From CAZFAP01 sp964516325 (lineage in GTDB: Bacteria; Auribacterota; JABMQX01), in NCBI GenBank assembly GCA_964516325.1, contig CAZFAP010000052.1, positions 1-26,691 on the forward strand: a stretch of DNA of 26,691 nt, written 5' to 3'. Within the stretch, counting starts at the first letter, position 1. Every line of letters starts with the position of its first letter. The notes beneath the pieces are model-generated. The model worked only from the letters and a program-made list of their open reading frames with translations. It made no database searches and was not told the origin of the DNA. Positions 1-7,925 of this stretch are shown piece after piece. The position numbers and the translations under genes are program-made.

Positions 1-72
1 TGTCGGTCAAAACCTCTCGACCTATGACCACTGCGCCGTGCCTGAGATCAATCAGCCCCTTTGGCGCCGCTG

Positions 73-837
73 TCAAAAGCTGAATGCGATGCTTGTCCCG
101 AAGAACACTTCGTTGTCGTATTGGCTGTCCAGGGCTACGGACGACGACGCCGACGCGCCCCATGTCAGCCCTTTGGTCACCGGCACATCCAGGCCCACGG
201 ATAAGAGGGCGGCGCTGAAGCTCGAGTCGTAGCCCCACTGCCCGTCGTTGTAGCCGACGGAGCCGCCGAGCGATAGCACGGGCGTGCCCAGCGAAAAGCT
301 GTGCGCGATGGCGGCTTCGTAATACATGCCGTCGCCCTGCTCGAAGTCGTAGTACGCGATCAGCGAAGGCGAAAGCAGCGTATCGAGCGACAAGCCCGCA
401 TAGACCTCGTAGGAATCGTCGTGGACTCCCACCTCCGGATGATGACGGAGAGGCGGGAACGTGTAGTACGTGTAACCTACCGAAGCGCTCAGAATCTCAA
501 GAGATGAAGTCACAGACCCCAGCGAGCTTGTGTAATCGAGCGTGTAGTCCACCTCTGTCCACTCGTCTGCTTCGTCGAGGTCGTAATTCGCCCAGACTGT
601 TCCGGTCCAGCCCGCGTAAGTCAGGCAGCCCTGCGGTTGAAGGACCGGGCCGTCCAGCAAGTTCTGCCCTCGCCAGATGTATTTGGAGTTGAAAGCCACC
701 GCGACGCTCCCTTCTACCTTCGCCACGTTTTCTCCTTGAGGCTCCTCCGCCCGTGACGAAAGCCGCCAACTAAAAAGAAAACTCGCTGCTGCCACAGTCG
801 AAACCGCTGCCAACCCGCCGCGCGAAATGTATCCCAT
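73..837 (-). CDS. Outer-membrane beta-barrel (TorF-like putative porin)
   Basis: The product is a predicted exported beta-barrel of 254 residues. A signal peptide (hydrophobic residues about 9-24, likely cleavage after the Ala of SSRA near residue 30) is followed by a stretch containing FNSKYIWRGQ. That pattern is typical of the conserved putative porin family that includes TorF. Alternating polar and aromatic strands follow, and the last residues are AFSF; a terminal Phe is the usual barrel-assembly signal. I chose the ATG at 837 because AAAGGGA lies just upstream. The frame also opens at a TTG at 885, but that lies only about 12 bases after the start expected from the sigma-54 promoter at 908-922. 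The gene has no close neighbour and is probably transcribed alone. Family membership is judged from motifs; the transported substrate is unknown. Confidence 0.8.
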   Translation of the reverse strand: MGYISRGGLAAVSTVAAASFLFSWRLSSRAEEPQGENVAKVEGSVAVAFNSKYIWRGQNLLDGPVLQPQGCLTYAGWTGTVWANYDLDEADEWTEVDYTLDYTSSLGSVTSSLEILSASVGYTYYTFPPLRHHPEVGVHDDSYEVYAGLSLDTLLSPSLIAYYDFEQGDGMYYEAAIAHSFSLGTPVLSLGGSVGYNDGQWGYDSSFSAALLSVGLDVPVTKGLTWGASASSSVALDSQYDNEVFFGTSIAFSF

Positions 838-907
838 CCGTCCCTTTCTCAGATTTCTTTTCTCTCTAGCGCCGTTCGCAGACAACCGAAAGCCACATGG
901 GATATCT

Positions 908-922
908 GCAAGGCGGGTGCCA
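908..922 (-). promoter_or_regulatory. Consensus sigma-54 (-24/-12) promoter of the porin gene
   Basis: Read on the minus strand, TGGCAC is followed by five bases (CCGCC) and TTGC. This matches the RpoN consensus exactly, with the required GG-N10-GC spacing. Transcription should begin near 897, giving a leader of about 60 bases before the ATG at 837. The dependence on an enhancer-binding activator is known for this promoter class; the use of this particular site is inferred. Confidence 0.8.
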
Positions 923-1010
923 GGGGGTTTGGGCTTACGTGGAAGGACCTAACTGATTGCTGGAGGCTGGGTTACGATGCAGAACCCGGGAAGCGACTGT
1001 TATCCCACAA

Positions 1011-1026
1011 TCTACAAAAACGTAGA
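1011..1026. promoter_or_regulatory. Candidate activator site (TCTAC-N6-GTAGA dyad)
   Basis: A perfect 5+5 dyad, TCTAC, six bases, GTAGA, is centred about 104 bp upstream of the sigma-54 promoter at 908-922. That is the usual distance for an enhancer-binding-protein site. It does not match the NifA (TGT-N10-ACA) or NtrC consensus. The role is inferred from position only. Confidence 0.35.
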
Positions 1027-1282
1027 AAGCGCCGCTCAAACCACGATCTTGTATGAGATTGGTTGGGTGATTTCGACATGCCGACGGACCGCCCCCACGA
1101 CGGGGTTGGCTGCGGCACGGAGGCGGGTCCAACGAGACACAGCCCCGGGGGAAACAAGAGCGCTGCAAGCTGTTGCTCGGTCATCTCAGGATGTCCCGAT
1201 GTTTAGCATGTCAAGCCCGTCGAAGGGCATAACTGTTACCGAGGACCTCCCGGTGACCCACGCGGATGGCCTCGCATGTTGG

Positions 1283-2752
1283 CTACTCCTTTTCGCAGAC
1301 GCGGTAGAAGCGGCGAGGAACGAGGGAGGGCGGAACGCCGGTAAGGGAGCCGTCGTCGGTCCAGGAGGTGGTCGTGTCGCCGGCCGAGGGAACGCTGCCT
1401 TCCGCGAGGTGCCACGTGAGCAGGTCATCGGAGTGGAAGATCCAGTAAAAGGAGTTGTCGAGAGAGCTCCACGTGAGGGTCGCTTCGTCGGAACCAGGGC
1501 CGGCGCGAACGTTATTGATATAGTACTCATACGCCCCCATGTCGACTTCACGCTCTTTCCCCCCGTAGAGCCGTCTATAGCGCCCGGCCCCATCCACTCC
1601 GGTCCACCAGCCCGGCCGGATTTCTTGGATTGCCGGGTTGGACCCTGCATCGATGCAAGGAGATCCCGGCCCTAGGCGAAAGTCGCCCGCGCTGGCATCC
1701 ATGAACAGAGGGTCAGAGTCAATGTTCCCTTCTCCATCGCACCCGCCCTCGATGTCTGAAAACGACACCCGCGAGCCGACGTAGACCAGCGGAAGTTCCC
1801 CTCCCCAAACTATGCTGTTCGCGACGCGAACGTCGAGCCCCCCCATACGAACGATACCGTGGCGGTTGGAAGCCACGGTGCAGTTCACAACGGCGACCGT
1901 GCCATCCTCGGAGCAGAGGATGCCAGTATAGCTCCCCGATATGACCGTGCTCCAGAGCCTGGCGACCGCGAGGTCCTCGATGAATACGCCGTGGTGGTCG
2001 TTGTTCTCAACGGTGCAGCTCTCAACAGACACGTCCCACGCTCCGCGGATGTCTATGCCGTACGTGCTTCCGCTCACGGTGCTGCGAACGACCCTCACCG
2101 TGCCGAAACCAGAGCCTGCAGAGACCCCGCACACCCTGTTGTTGCGGATGAGGCAGTCCTCGACGACGCAGCACGCCCACAGGCCAAACACGGAAACCCC
2201 ACGGTCAGCCCCCTCGATCGTGCACCTGCGGAGCACGGGGGGGTGGCCGAGCATCGGGGACTCGCAGTCCACTGCAACGATAAACGGGCCTGACACCGTG
2301 CAATCGCTGAGCAACTGGCCGGGCCACGGCCCCAGGTAAACCCCGCTGCCGCGAGACCACGGGAACTCGTCGTACTGGGGAGACACGATGTGAATGCCCC
2401 TTATCTCGGTGTCAGGGGCCCCCGCGATGACATTGCCATACGGGGCATCCTCAGGCTGTTTCAAGACGGTTCTATCGCGCCCCGACCCCCAGAGGACGAC
2501 TCCGTCGCGCAGTACAACCTGCTCGATGTACAGACCCGGGCCAACCTTTACAACATCCCTGAATCCCGCGGCGTCAACGGCGGCCTGGATCGTGCCCGCG
2601 GCAGTGTCCGGCCTGTCGTACGGGGGGGTTCCCTTGTTGCCCGAGCACACGTACAGTGTGGTGGCCCCGCCCCTGGCGCATAGTATCACGAGCGACATGC
2701 CGAAAAGGACTTCCGCAGTGCGCCGTCCGGTATGCCTCATGTTGATGCTCAT
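1283..2752 (-). CDS. Secreted right-handed parallel beta-helix protein
   Basis: The 489-residue product has an N-terminal signal peptide (hydrophobic core about 15-27). Next comes an AAVDAAG...VKVGPGLYIE segment, typical of the first turn of pectate-lyase-like or DUF1565 beta-helices. Repeating coils with NCTV, SCTV and RCTI turns occupy roughly residues 130-330. The stretch from NSIVWGG through SDPLF, SPCIDAG and GAYEY matches the choice-of-anchor Q type found at the end of many such helices. The last 75 residues form a separate small domain ending RFYRV, also seen in the proteins at 12031-13350 and 22090-25827. GAGGAGGG lies about eight bases before the ATG. The gene begins 28 bases after the stop of the metallophosphoesterase gene, so the two probably share a transcript. 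I see no catalytic residues that would define an enzyme; a structural or glycan-binding role is possible. Confidence 0.88.
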   Translation of the reverse strand: MSINMRHTGRRTAEVLFGMSLVILCARGGATTLYVCSGNKGTPPYDRPDTAAGTIQAAVDAAGFRDVVKVGPGLYIEQVVLRDGVVLWGSGRDRTVLKQPEDAPYGNVIAGAPDTEIRGIHIVSPQYDEFPWSRGSGVYLGPWPGQLLSDCTVSGPFIVAVDCESPMLGHPPVLRRCTIEGADRGVSVFGLWACCVVEDCLIRNNRVCGVSAGSGFGTVRVVRSTVSGSTYGIDIRGAWDVSVESCTVENNDHHGVFIEDLAVARLWSTVISGSYTGILCSEDGTVAVVNCTVASNRHGIVRMGGLDVRVANSIVWGGELPLVYVGSRVSFSDIEGGCDGEGNIDSDPLFMDASAGDFRLGPGSPCIDAGSNPAIQEIRPGWWTGVDGAGRYRRLYGGKEREVDMGAYEYYINNVRAGPGSDEATLTWSSLDNSFYWIFHSDDLLTWHLAEGSVPSAGDTTTSWTDDGSLTGVPPSLVPRRFYRVCEKE

Positions 2753-2780
2753 AACTCGGCCCTCCTCGACCTACCACAGC

Positions 2781-5700
2781 TCAGTACCAGGTCCGCAGCC
2801 CCAGATCTATGTTTAGATCCCTCTGCGCCGCGGGCTTTACCATGTCCTTCTCGGACTGATGCACCTCGATAGCTATGGTATTATTTGTGGCAGCAAACAG
2901 CTCCCTGGCCACGATATACCTGTTGAAGCTCCTCGAGTTCTCCATCCAGCTATCGCCGACCTCCTCGCCCACCGAATAAGGGGCCTTGGTCTGCCAGTCG
3001 AGCGATTCCACGGGCATGTTGTGGCGGAACGCCTCTTGGCCGTTTACGTAGACAACGCACCCGTCGTCGCAGCGGACCTTGATTGCTATCTGCTCAGCGT
3101 CCCCAAAGCCGTTTATCGACACTCCCTCTTTTCGGAAGTAGTAGGTGACGTACGCACGCTGGAGTTGAGGCGTCTGGCCCTCCCCAAAGCCGAGGGGGGC
3201 GTTTGCGCTCGGCCAGCTATGGGAGTACCCCGGATCCTTCCACGCCGTACCGAGGCCCTGACCGGAGTCGTTGTAAAACCACGAGACCCCTTCGCCAAGG
3301 CCGAACGTCTTTGCATGCTCTGCCTCGCCCACTATGTCCAATGGTACCCCGCTGTCGTGGGTCGCCGCGAGGCCAATATCCGTCGGCGAGACAGCAACCC
3401 GGGAGTAGTGGAACCAGCCCTCGCGCGCCAGGCACGTGGCGCCGCCCGGTGGATTCCCCGGGTAGGACCAGGGGTCAGCATTCAGGGGTGCTCCTGCACC
3501 GCCCGTTATCACATAGGTTATGCCCTCTTTCTCATTGCGCTCGTAGAAATGATCGTGGCCATTGAAGACCATCCTCACGTCGTTGCTCGGGTCCTCGAAA
3601 ATCGGCACGAGGTAGGTTCGAACATATTCGTCACCCCCACGCGCGGTCGAGTACGGCGGTTGGTGGAACCAGACGAACACGCGCTTTCCGGCCCACTTTG
3701 GCAGGTCGTTGGAAAGCCAGACACGCTGAGCATCGGAGGACTGGTCGAACCACTCGTAGTTGTTGGTGTCGAGGCAGACAAAGTGGCAACCGCGGTAATC
3801 AAAAGAGTACCAGCGGCTTTTGAAGAAGAACTCGTCAAAGTATGTGCCGGTCCACTCGGTCGGGGTCCCGGGGTCGCCGGCCGCCTCGTGGTTGCCGATG
3901 CACGCAAAGATGGGGACGGTCTCATAGACGCATGCGGCGGGCTGCAACAACTGAGGGCACCACTGCGCCTCCGTACCGCCACTCTCGACCAAATCGCCGA
4001 CATGCAGGACGAACGCAGCGTCGGCGGTGTCCTGCAGCATGGACCGGGCGACGGCAGCGTGATACTTGTGCATAACCGTAGACTCAGCAGAGCCCCACCC
4101 AATCGCATCCCATCTGTTGTCACCATATACCAGGAATTTGAACTCCGTCGAGGTGGGGGACGGAACGCGGAACTGCCTGGTCCCGTAAAGCTTGGTGTGG
4201 GCGCTGTTCACCCATCTCCCCACCTCGTAGAAGTAAACCGCCCCGGGAGTGAGGTTCGTGAGGAGAATGCTATGAAACTTTGTGGCGCTGGTTTCACTCT
4301 TAACGGGTGACCATGCCCCTTGGGTCTCCACACGATAGCGCAGTGAGCCGGTGTAGGAATCCGTGGAATACCACCTCACGCGAATGCCTGCTTTTCCCGT
4401 GTACGATTGGTCAATAAGGTAAGGCCCACCTTTCAAGTTAGGTTCGGCTCCCCCTCCGCCCCTGATGAACTCCTGGCGGTCGGTGAGGCCGTCGCCATCC
4501 GTGTCCGCCAATGTCGGCTTTGTCCCCTCCTCGTATTCGAGGACGTTGTTCACGCCATCACTGTCGTAGTCGGAGTCCGGCAACTGGCTGAGCCCGCCAA
4601 ACCATTTCTGCTCCCAGGGGTCGGGCATGCCATCGTCGTCCGTGTCAGCGAAATCGCCGTGGGAGTGATGATAGCCAATATCAACATCTTTGACGTCCTT
4701 ATCCGCGGAGGTGCTGGTCGTGTAGCAACTAAGGCCGGCGTACTTCGCCGACCGGGAGCCGCAGTCAACCGCAATGAGATCGGTTGGGCCGTCGGGGCTC
4801 TGCCTTAGAAACCACGAGGCTTCCGACCCCGCCCTCTTACCGTCGTACGGAGACTGCCCGAGATGGCGGGATTCGAGACCAATCGCAACCTCGCTGCCCG
4901 ACTGATGATCGTAAATGTCGTGTGCCAGGTTGTAGTACGCATTGTAGTTCTCGACAAGGCCGGCTGCCCCGGCACCGTACAGCGAGATCCCCTCCCTCTC
5001 CGGCTGCGGCGATATGCTTGCGAGGGTGAAATCGCTGAAGAGGTTGTCCACGGCCGTCAGACTACGGTTCGCAGACCGCTGATAGTAGATGCCAATGTTG
5101 TTGGTGTCAAACGTGTTGTTGAAGCTGTTGCAGTCAGAGTCCCAGGCGGCCACACCGGCCCAATTCCGGTAAAACAGGTTGTTCCGCACGATATTGGGAC
5201 AGCAGTCGGACACTACCCCCACCCCGTTCAAGACGAAAATGTTGTCATTTATCGCACCGGGGAGCGTGCGGTATGTGTGTATCCCGTAGGTGAGCCATGC
5301 GAACCTTGTAAACCGGATTCCGAGTTCATCGCTGGCAACCCCATATATTATAAAGGAAGGGCTTCCCCAGGAGGCAAACTGCGGGGACTCCATCTGCATG
5401 GAGACCGGCCGGCTCTCCGTGATGAGGTTGTACCCTTCTGTCAGCGCATCACCGACGCAGGTGAGTTTCGCATCAGTGTAAAGCCAGAAGGAATAGGCAT
5501 GGCTGGCAATGGCAACCACGACCCCCGGCGAGATGGTCAGAGAAGCTCCACCGGAAAAGCCAGCATCCCCCGCCACGTACCGGTCAACCCTGTTATGATG
5601 GTACCCAATGTCAACGAGACTGAGGGGTTCCTCGGTATCAACCTTGGTCCAGTCCTCGTCGGTGTAGTGACCGCCACTCTCCACCGTTTCCGGGGCGTTG

Positions 5701-6512
5701 ACGGTGAACACCTGATCAGCCAGACCCGCGTCTTCCGCGCTGCGGGACCCTTTGTTTATCAGCTTTTGATTGACCTCATTCTGCGTTGTATCAAGCAAGT
5801 AACCCCCAATTCCGGACTGCCTATAAGGGTTTACGCCAACGAACTGGTTCCCCTCACCTAAATGCACACTTCCGTCAACGCTGTAGAAGTTGTACACATT
5901 GCCGTGGAAACCATTGTGGTGGATGTTGATGTCGGGGCCGGTATAATACGAGCAGTAAATACCATAAACACAGGTCGTTAAGAGATTTTCTGATACGTTG
6001 CCGCCGGACGTTTTGTAGGTCTCGATTCCGTAAATACAGTCATCAATGGTGTTATTCGTGCAATTCGATCCCGCCGTGGTGGATACTATTACGCCCCAGA
6101 TGCAGTCGACGATAAGGTTGTTGTGGCAGACAACCGGGCTATTGTAGATACACACTCCGGCGTTCATGTCCCATATTGTATTGTTGGCGATGGGCTCGTC
6201 CAAAACAGGGAGCCCCTGGAAGTTGACGCCTATAGTGGCGTGGCCCATCTTGCAGTACTGAACAACCGACGAGCTTGAGGAGCTACTTCCGATATTGATC
6301 AGCCGGTAGGGCCATCCCGAAGGGGGCGCAGGGAGGGGCTCACCACATGCATTATCCTCGGCATCAGTGAAGATGATGTAATTATAGGGCTCGCCTCTAG
6401 CCAGTATTCTTGCTGCCGAACCGATGTTTATCGACTCATTGGGGTTCAGCTTCACGGTGGTGCCAGGAAGGACTGCAAGCGTCGCATTAGAAACATTTAC
6501 ATCCTCTGTCAC
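2781..6512 (-). CDS. Secreted beta-helix / calcineurin-like metallophosphoesterase (C-terminal part of broken gene)
   Basis: This 1243-codon frame begins at a GTG with no clear ribosome site. It follows an in-frame TAA at 6570-6572, so it is best read as the body of the gene starting at 7623. Beta-helix coils fill about residues 1-600. Two DxDxDG-type loops (DTDDDGMPD, DTDGDGLTD) at about 625-680 resemble calcium-binding TSP3 repeats. A fibronectin-like domain (about 695-790), like the one before purple acid phosphatases, precedes a metallophosphoesterase core with GDNR (about 796), GDLVESG (838), GNHE (874), WFHQPPY (948) and GHDH (988). In purple acid phosphatases GDxxY supplies an iron-binding Tyr; here that position is Glu, so a generic calcineurin-like phosphoesterase is more likely. 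The last 150 residues form a beta-sandwich (CDDGCVVYVNGQE) often found beside CotH and phosphatase domains. The substrate is unknown. Confidence 0.85.
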   Translation of the reverse strand: MTEDVNVSNATLAVLPGTTVKLNPNESINIGSAARILARGEPYNYIIFTDAEDNACGEPLPAPPSGWPYRLINIGSSSSSSSVVQYCKMGHATIGVNFQGLPVLDEPIANNTIWDMNAGVCIYNSPVVCHNNLIVDCIWGVIVSTTAGSNCTNNTIDDCIYGIETYKTSGGNVSENLLTTCVYGIYCSYYTGPDINIHHNGFHGNVYNFYSVDGSVHLGEGNQFVGVNPYRQSGIGGYLLDTTQNEVNQKLINKGSRSAEDAGLADQVFTVNAPETVESGGHYTDEDWTKVDTEEPLSLVDIGYHHNRVDRYVAGDAGFSGGASLTISPGVVVAIASHAYSFWLYTDAKLTCVGDALTEGYNLITESRPVSMQMESPQFASWGSPSFIIYGVASDELGIRFTRFAWLTYGIHTYRTLPGAINDNIFVLNGVGVVSDCCPNIVRNNLFYRNWAGVAAWDSDCNSFNNTFDTNNIGIYYQRSANRSLTAVDNLFSDFTLASISPQPEREGISLYGAGAAGLVENYNAYYNLAHDIYDHQSGSEVAIGLESRHLGQSPYDGKRAGSEASWFLRQSPDGPTDLIAVDCGSRSAKYAGLSCYTTSTSADKDVKDVDIGYHHSHGDFADTDDDGMPDPWEQKWFGGLSQLPDSDYDSDGVNNVLEYEEGTKPTLADTDGDGLTDRQEFIRGGGGAEPNLKGGPYLIDQSYTGKAGIRVRWYSTDSYTGSLRYRVETQGAWSPVKSETSATKFHSILLTNLTPGAVYFYEVGRWVNSAHTKLYGTRQFRVPSPTSTEFKFLVYGDNRWDAIGWGSAESTVMHKYHAAVARSMLQDTADAAFVLHVGDLVESGGTEAQWCPQLLQPAACVYETVPIFACIGNHEAAGDPGTPTEWTGTYFDEFFFKSRWYSFDYRGCHFVCLDTNNYEWFDQSSDAQRVWLSNDLPKWAGKRVFVWFHQPPYSTARGGDEYVRTYLVPIFEDPSNDVRMVFNGHDHFYERNEKEGITYVITGGAGAPLNADPWSYPGNPPGGATCLAREGWFHYSRVAVSPTDIGLAATHDSGVPLDIVGEAEHAKTFGLGEGVSWFYNDSGQGLGTAWKDPGYSHSWPSANAPLGFGEGQTPQLQRAYVTYYFRKEGVSINGFGDAEQIAIKVRCDDGCVVYVNGQEAFRHNMPVESLDWQTKAPYSVGEEVGDSWMENSRSFNRYIVARELFAATNNTIAIEVHQSEKDMVKPAAQRDLNIDLGLRTWY

Positions 6513-6569
6513 CCAGTAAGTATATCGCGGTTCCCAGGTCTCATCATCGTAGATCGCCCCCGACTTTAG

Positions 6570-7550
6570 TTAGTAGTCCAGAACGACAGGAAAAAGCGCA
6601 TCATCAAGAAATGAATTGGGGATGCTCTCCACAAGGTAGACTTCGGCCGCGGCACGGGCCCTGAACAGTTGCCTGGTAGCTTTCGTTTCCTTCTGGCCCG
6701 ACGAATCAAATACCCTGGACTCCGCAAACCACCAAACGGGGACATCCCGTACTGTGCCGTCAGCCCTGCGTGCAGGCCGGCAAAACATTATCTCGTCGAT
6801 AACCGAAGGCTCCGTGAAAAGGGGATCGGAGGAGACATCAACAGGCGCTGACCCGACGCTCACGGCACAACTGGGATCGCCGGCATACTCGCGGAGGTCA
6901 ATCTCGGTATAAAGGTAGATGTCGGTTGCTTCCGTCTGGAGTCCTTCGGGCAATTCAATAGGGTTGGTGAGTATGACATTCTGATGGAACCCATCCTTCG
7001 CTGCAACCAACTCAAGATCAAGCCCTTGCCCAAATGCCCCCGGGAATTTCAACGTAGAAGGGGAACCTGCCAGGATGAACCCTTCCGTACCAGGGTTGAC
7101 AACGCCAAGGCTCGCCTCGATTCTGCCGTCGGAGGCCATGAGGCAGAACGGCCGGAAAAACGTTCGGCGTCCATCGGTCGAGAACGTGGTCCACGAGCCG
7201 ACCGTCTTGCCCACGGAAAGCCCGTAACCGCACCGATCAATGAGAAAACCATCAGCCGTCTCTTGCCATTCGGGGACCGACGGAACGAACTTGCCCGCGG
7301 CATCGCGATAGCAAAGGCCGGAGCCTTTTTCGTGCATGTAGGACTTGACGGTCTCGACGCCCGTCCGCCCATCGGGAAGGGTCGTCTCGACTTCCCGGGC
7401 CACCTCCCAGACTCGGGTGTGGTCGTCTCTGAGGTGAATCAATTCAACCGCTGGGTGTTCCTGAAGGAGACGGCTGGATTGGACAGCATCGCTCATGGGT
7501 TCATTCGGGGTGGTTGCTGTAACTATCCCCCCCCAGAACGAGTTGCGCAA
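6570..7550 (-). CDS. N-terminal part of the broken beta-helix/phosphoesterase gene
   Basis: This 326-codon frame ends at TAA (6570-6572) in the same frame as the next open frame. It encodes the leading domain often found at the head of giant secreted proteins: GSGLCYRDAAGKFVPS, then GTEGFILAGSP, and finally FPVVLDY. In such proteins that ending is normally followed directly by the KSG...TYWV segment that here lies after the stop. The frame itself opens with a TTG at 7550 and has no ribosome site. The proper start is the ATG at 7623 in another frame, reached by removing one G from the G8 tract at 7527-7534. An internal ATG at 7496 is the only good start within this frame, but it would give a protein without a signal peptide. 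The function of the domain is not known to me. Confidence 0.75.
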   Translation of the reverse strand: MRNSFWGGIVTATTPNEPMSDAVQSSRLLQEHPAVELIHLRDDHTRVWEVAREVETTLPDGRTGVETVKSYMHEKGSGLCYRDAAGKFVPSVPEWQETADGFLIDRCGYGLSVGKTVGSWTTFSTDGRRTFFRPFCLMASDGRIEASLGVVNPGTEGFILAGSPSTLKFPGAFGQGLDLELVAAKDGFHQNVILTNPIELPEGLQTEATDIYLYTEIDLREYAGDPSCAVSVGSAPVDVSSDPLFTEPSVIDEIMFCRPARRADGTVRDVPVWWFAESRVFDSSGQKETKATRQLFRARAAAEVYLVESIPNSFLDDALFPVVLDY

Positions 7551-7645
7551 AGAGAAGTGCGATGGCGGTGAGATGAACGGACGCAGACGTCCCCGCTGTC
7601 TTGAGACCTTTTCTGTTTTTCATGGTCTCTCCCCTCCTGTAGTTG

Positions 7646-7660
7646 GCGCCCTGAAGGCGC
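7646..7660 (-). other. Leader hairpin before the broken gene
   Basis: GCGCC, a five-base loop and GGCGC form a short perfect stem in the leader, about 12 bases upstream of the AGGAGGGG ribosome site of the ATG at 7623. It might affect translation; nothing more can be said. Confidence 0.3.
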
Positions 7661-7685
7661 AGTCCCAAGTTTCTGACCGGTTGTT

Positions 7686-7714
7686 TATTTATCACCGTCC
7701 GCTCGCCATGTCAA
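7686..7714 (-). promoter_or_regulatory. Sigma-70-type promoter for the 7623 gene
   Basis: On the minus strand a perfect TTGACA (7714-7709) is followed by 17 bases and TAAATA (7691-7686). The -35 box is perfect and the -10 box only AT-rich (3 of 6), but the spacing is ideal and the position, about 60 bases before the ATG at 7623, fits. It would drive the broken gene and the beta-helix gene behind it. Confidence 0.55.
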
Positions 7715-7755
7715 GACTTTTTTTGGGAAGCGCAGGGGAGGGTGACCACCTGCGC

Positions 7756-7770
7756 GCTACAATATTGTCG
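7756..7770. promoter_or_regulatory. ACAATATTGT palindrome, copy 1
   Basis: GCTACAATATTGTCG contains the perfect 10-bp palindrome ACAATATTGT. The identical 15 bases recur inverted at 15127-15141, over the -10 box of the NifA-like gene. Here the site lies about 45 bp upstream of the -35 box of the 7623 gene. It may be an operator shared by the two genes. Confidence 0.35.
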
Positions 7771-7925
7771 AATGGGGGCTGAAATCTACGAAGTTGTGCG
7801 AAAAAGCGGGATGGAAATGAAACGATTCAACTGATTGTCGCCGCGGGGACACGCGGTGTCCGTCTCAGGTGATCGAGACACGTAGCAGACCGGCACGAGG
7901 TCCCCTACGCGACAAGTCCCGTTGA

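Larger units (their letters stand above)
838..1282. other. Intergenic region between porin and beta-helix genes
   Basis: About 445 bases without a convincing gene. It holds the porin leader, the sigma-54 promoter and the dyad at 1011-1026. Open frames here have no ribosome site or recognisable protein. I see no T-rich terminator hairpin after the beta-helix gene that ends at 1283. Confidence 0.6.
2781..7623 (-). pseudogene. Reconstructed full-length gene with one frameshift and one nonsense codon
   Basis: The ATG at 7623 has a textbook AGGAGGGG seven bases upstream and starts a good signal peptide (MKNRKGLK..., hydrophobic LTAIALLFAQLVLGG). That frame stops at 7501 because a run of eight Gs (7527-7534 on the given strand as Cs) shifts it by one; seven Gs would join it to the long frame. 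Codon 351 of the joined gene is TAA (6570-6572). After it the protein continues sensibly (LKSGAIYDDETW...TYWVTEDVNV) into the beta-helix. Repaired, the product would have about 1613 residues: signal peptide, head domain, beta-helix, calcium loops, phosphoesterase and C-terminal sandwich. The lesions could be real decay, a phase-variable tract plus a nonsense change, or assembly errors. Confidence 0.72.
7624..7925. other. Intergenic regulatory region
   Basis: About 300 bases without a gene, between two minus-strand genes. It contains the promoter, leader hairpin and palindrome listed separately. A GGACAC-GCG-GTGTCC stem at 7847-7861, beyond the stop of the gene at 7926, has no T-run; it may be a weak or Rho-assisted terminator. 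Confidence 0.5.

Noticed and set aside
2859..4310. Long plus-strand frame of 483 codons
   Set aside because: It is antisense to the phosphoesterase domain, which has clear catalytic motifs; the plus frame has none and reflects GC-rich codon bias.
6570..6572. TAA reassigned as a sense codon in this organism
   Set aside because: All other long genes in the window read through without any internal TAA, so a single case does not support an altered code.
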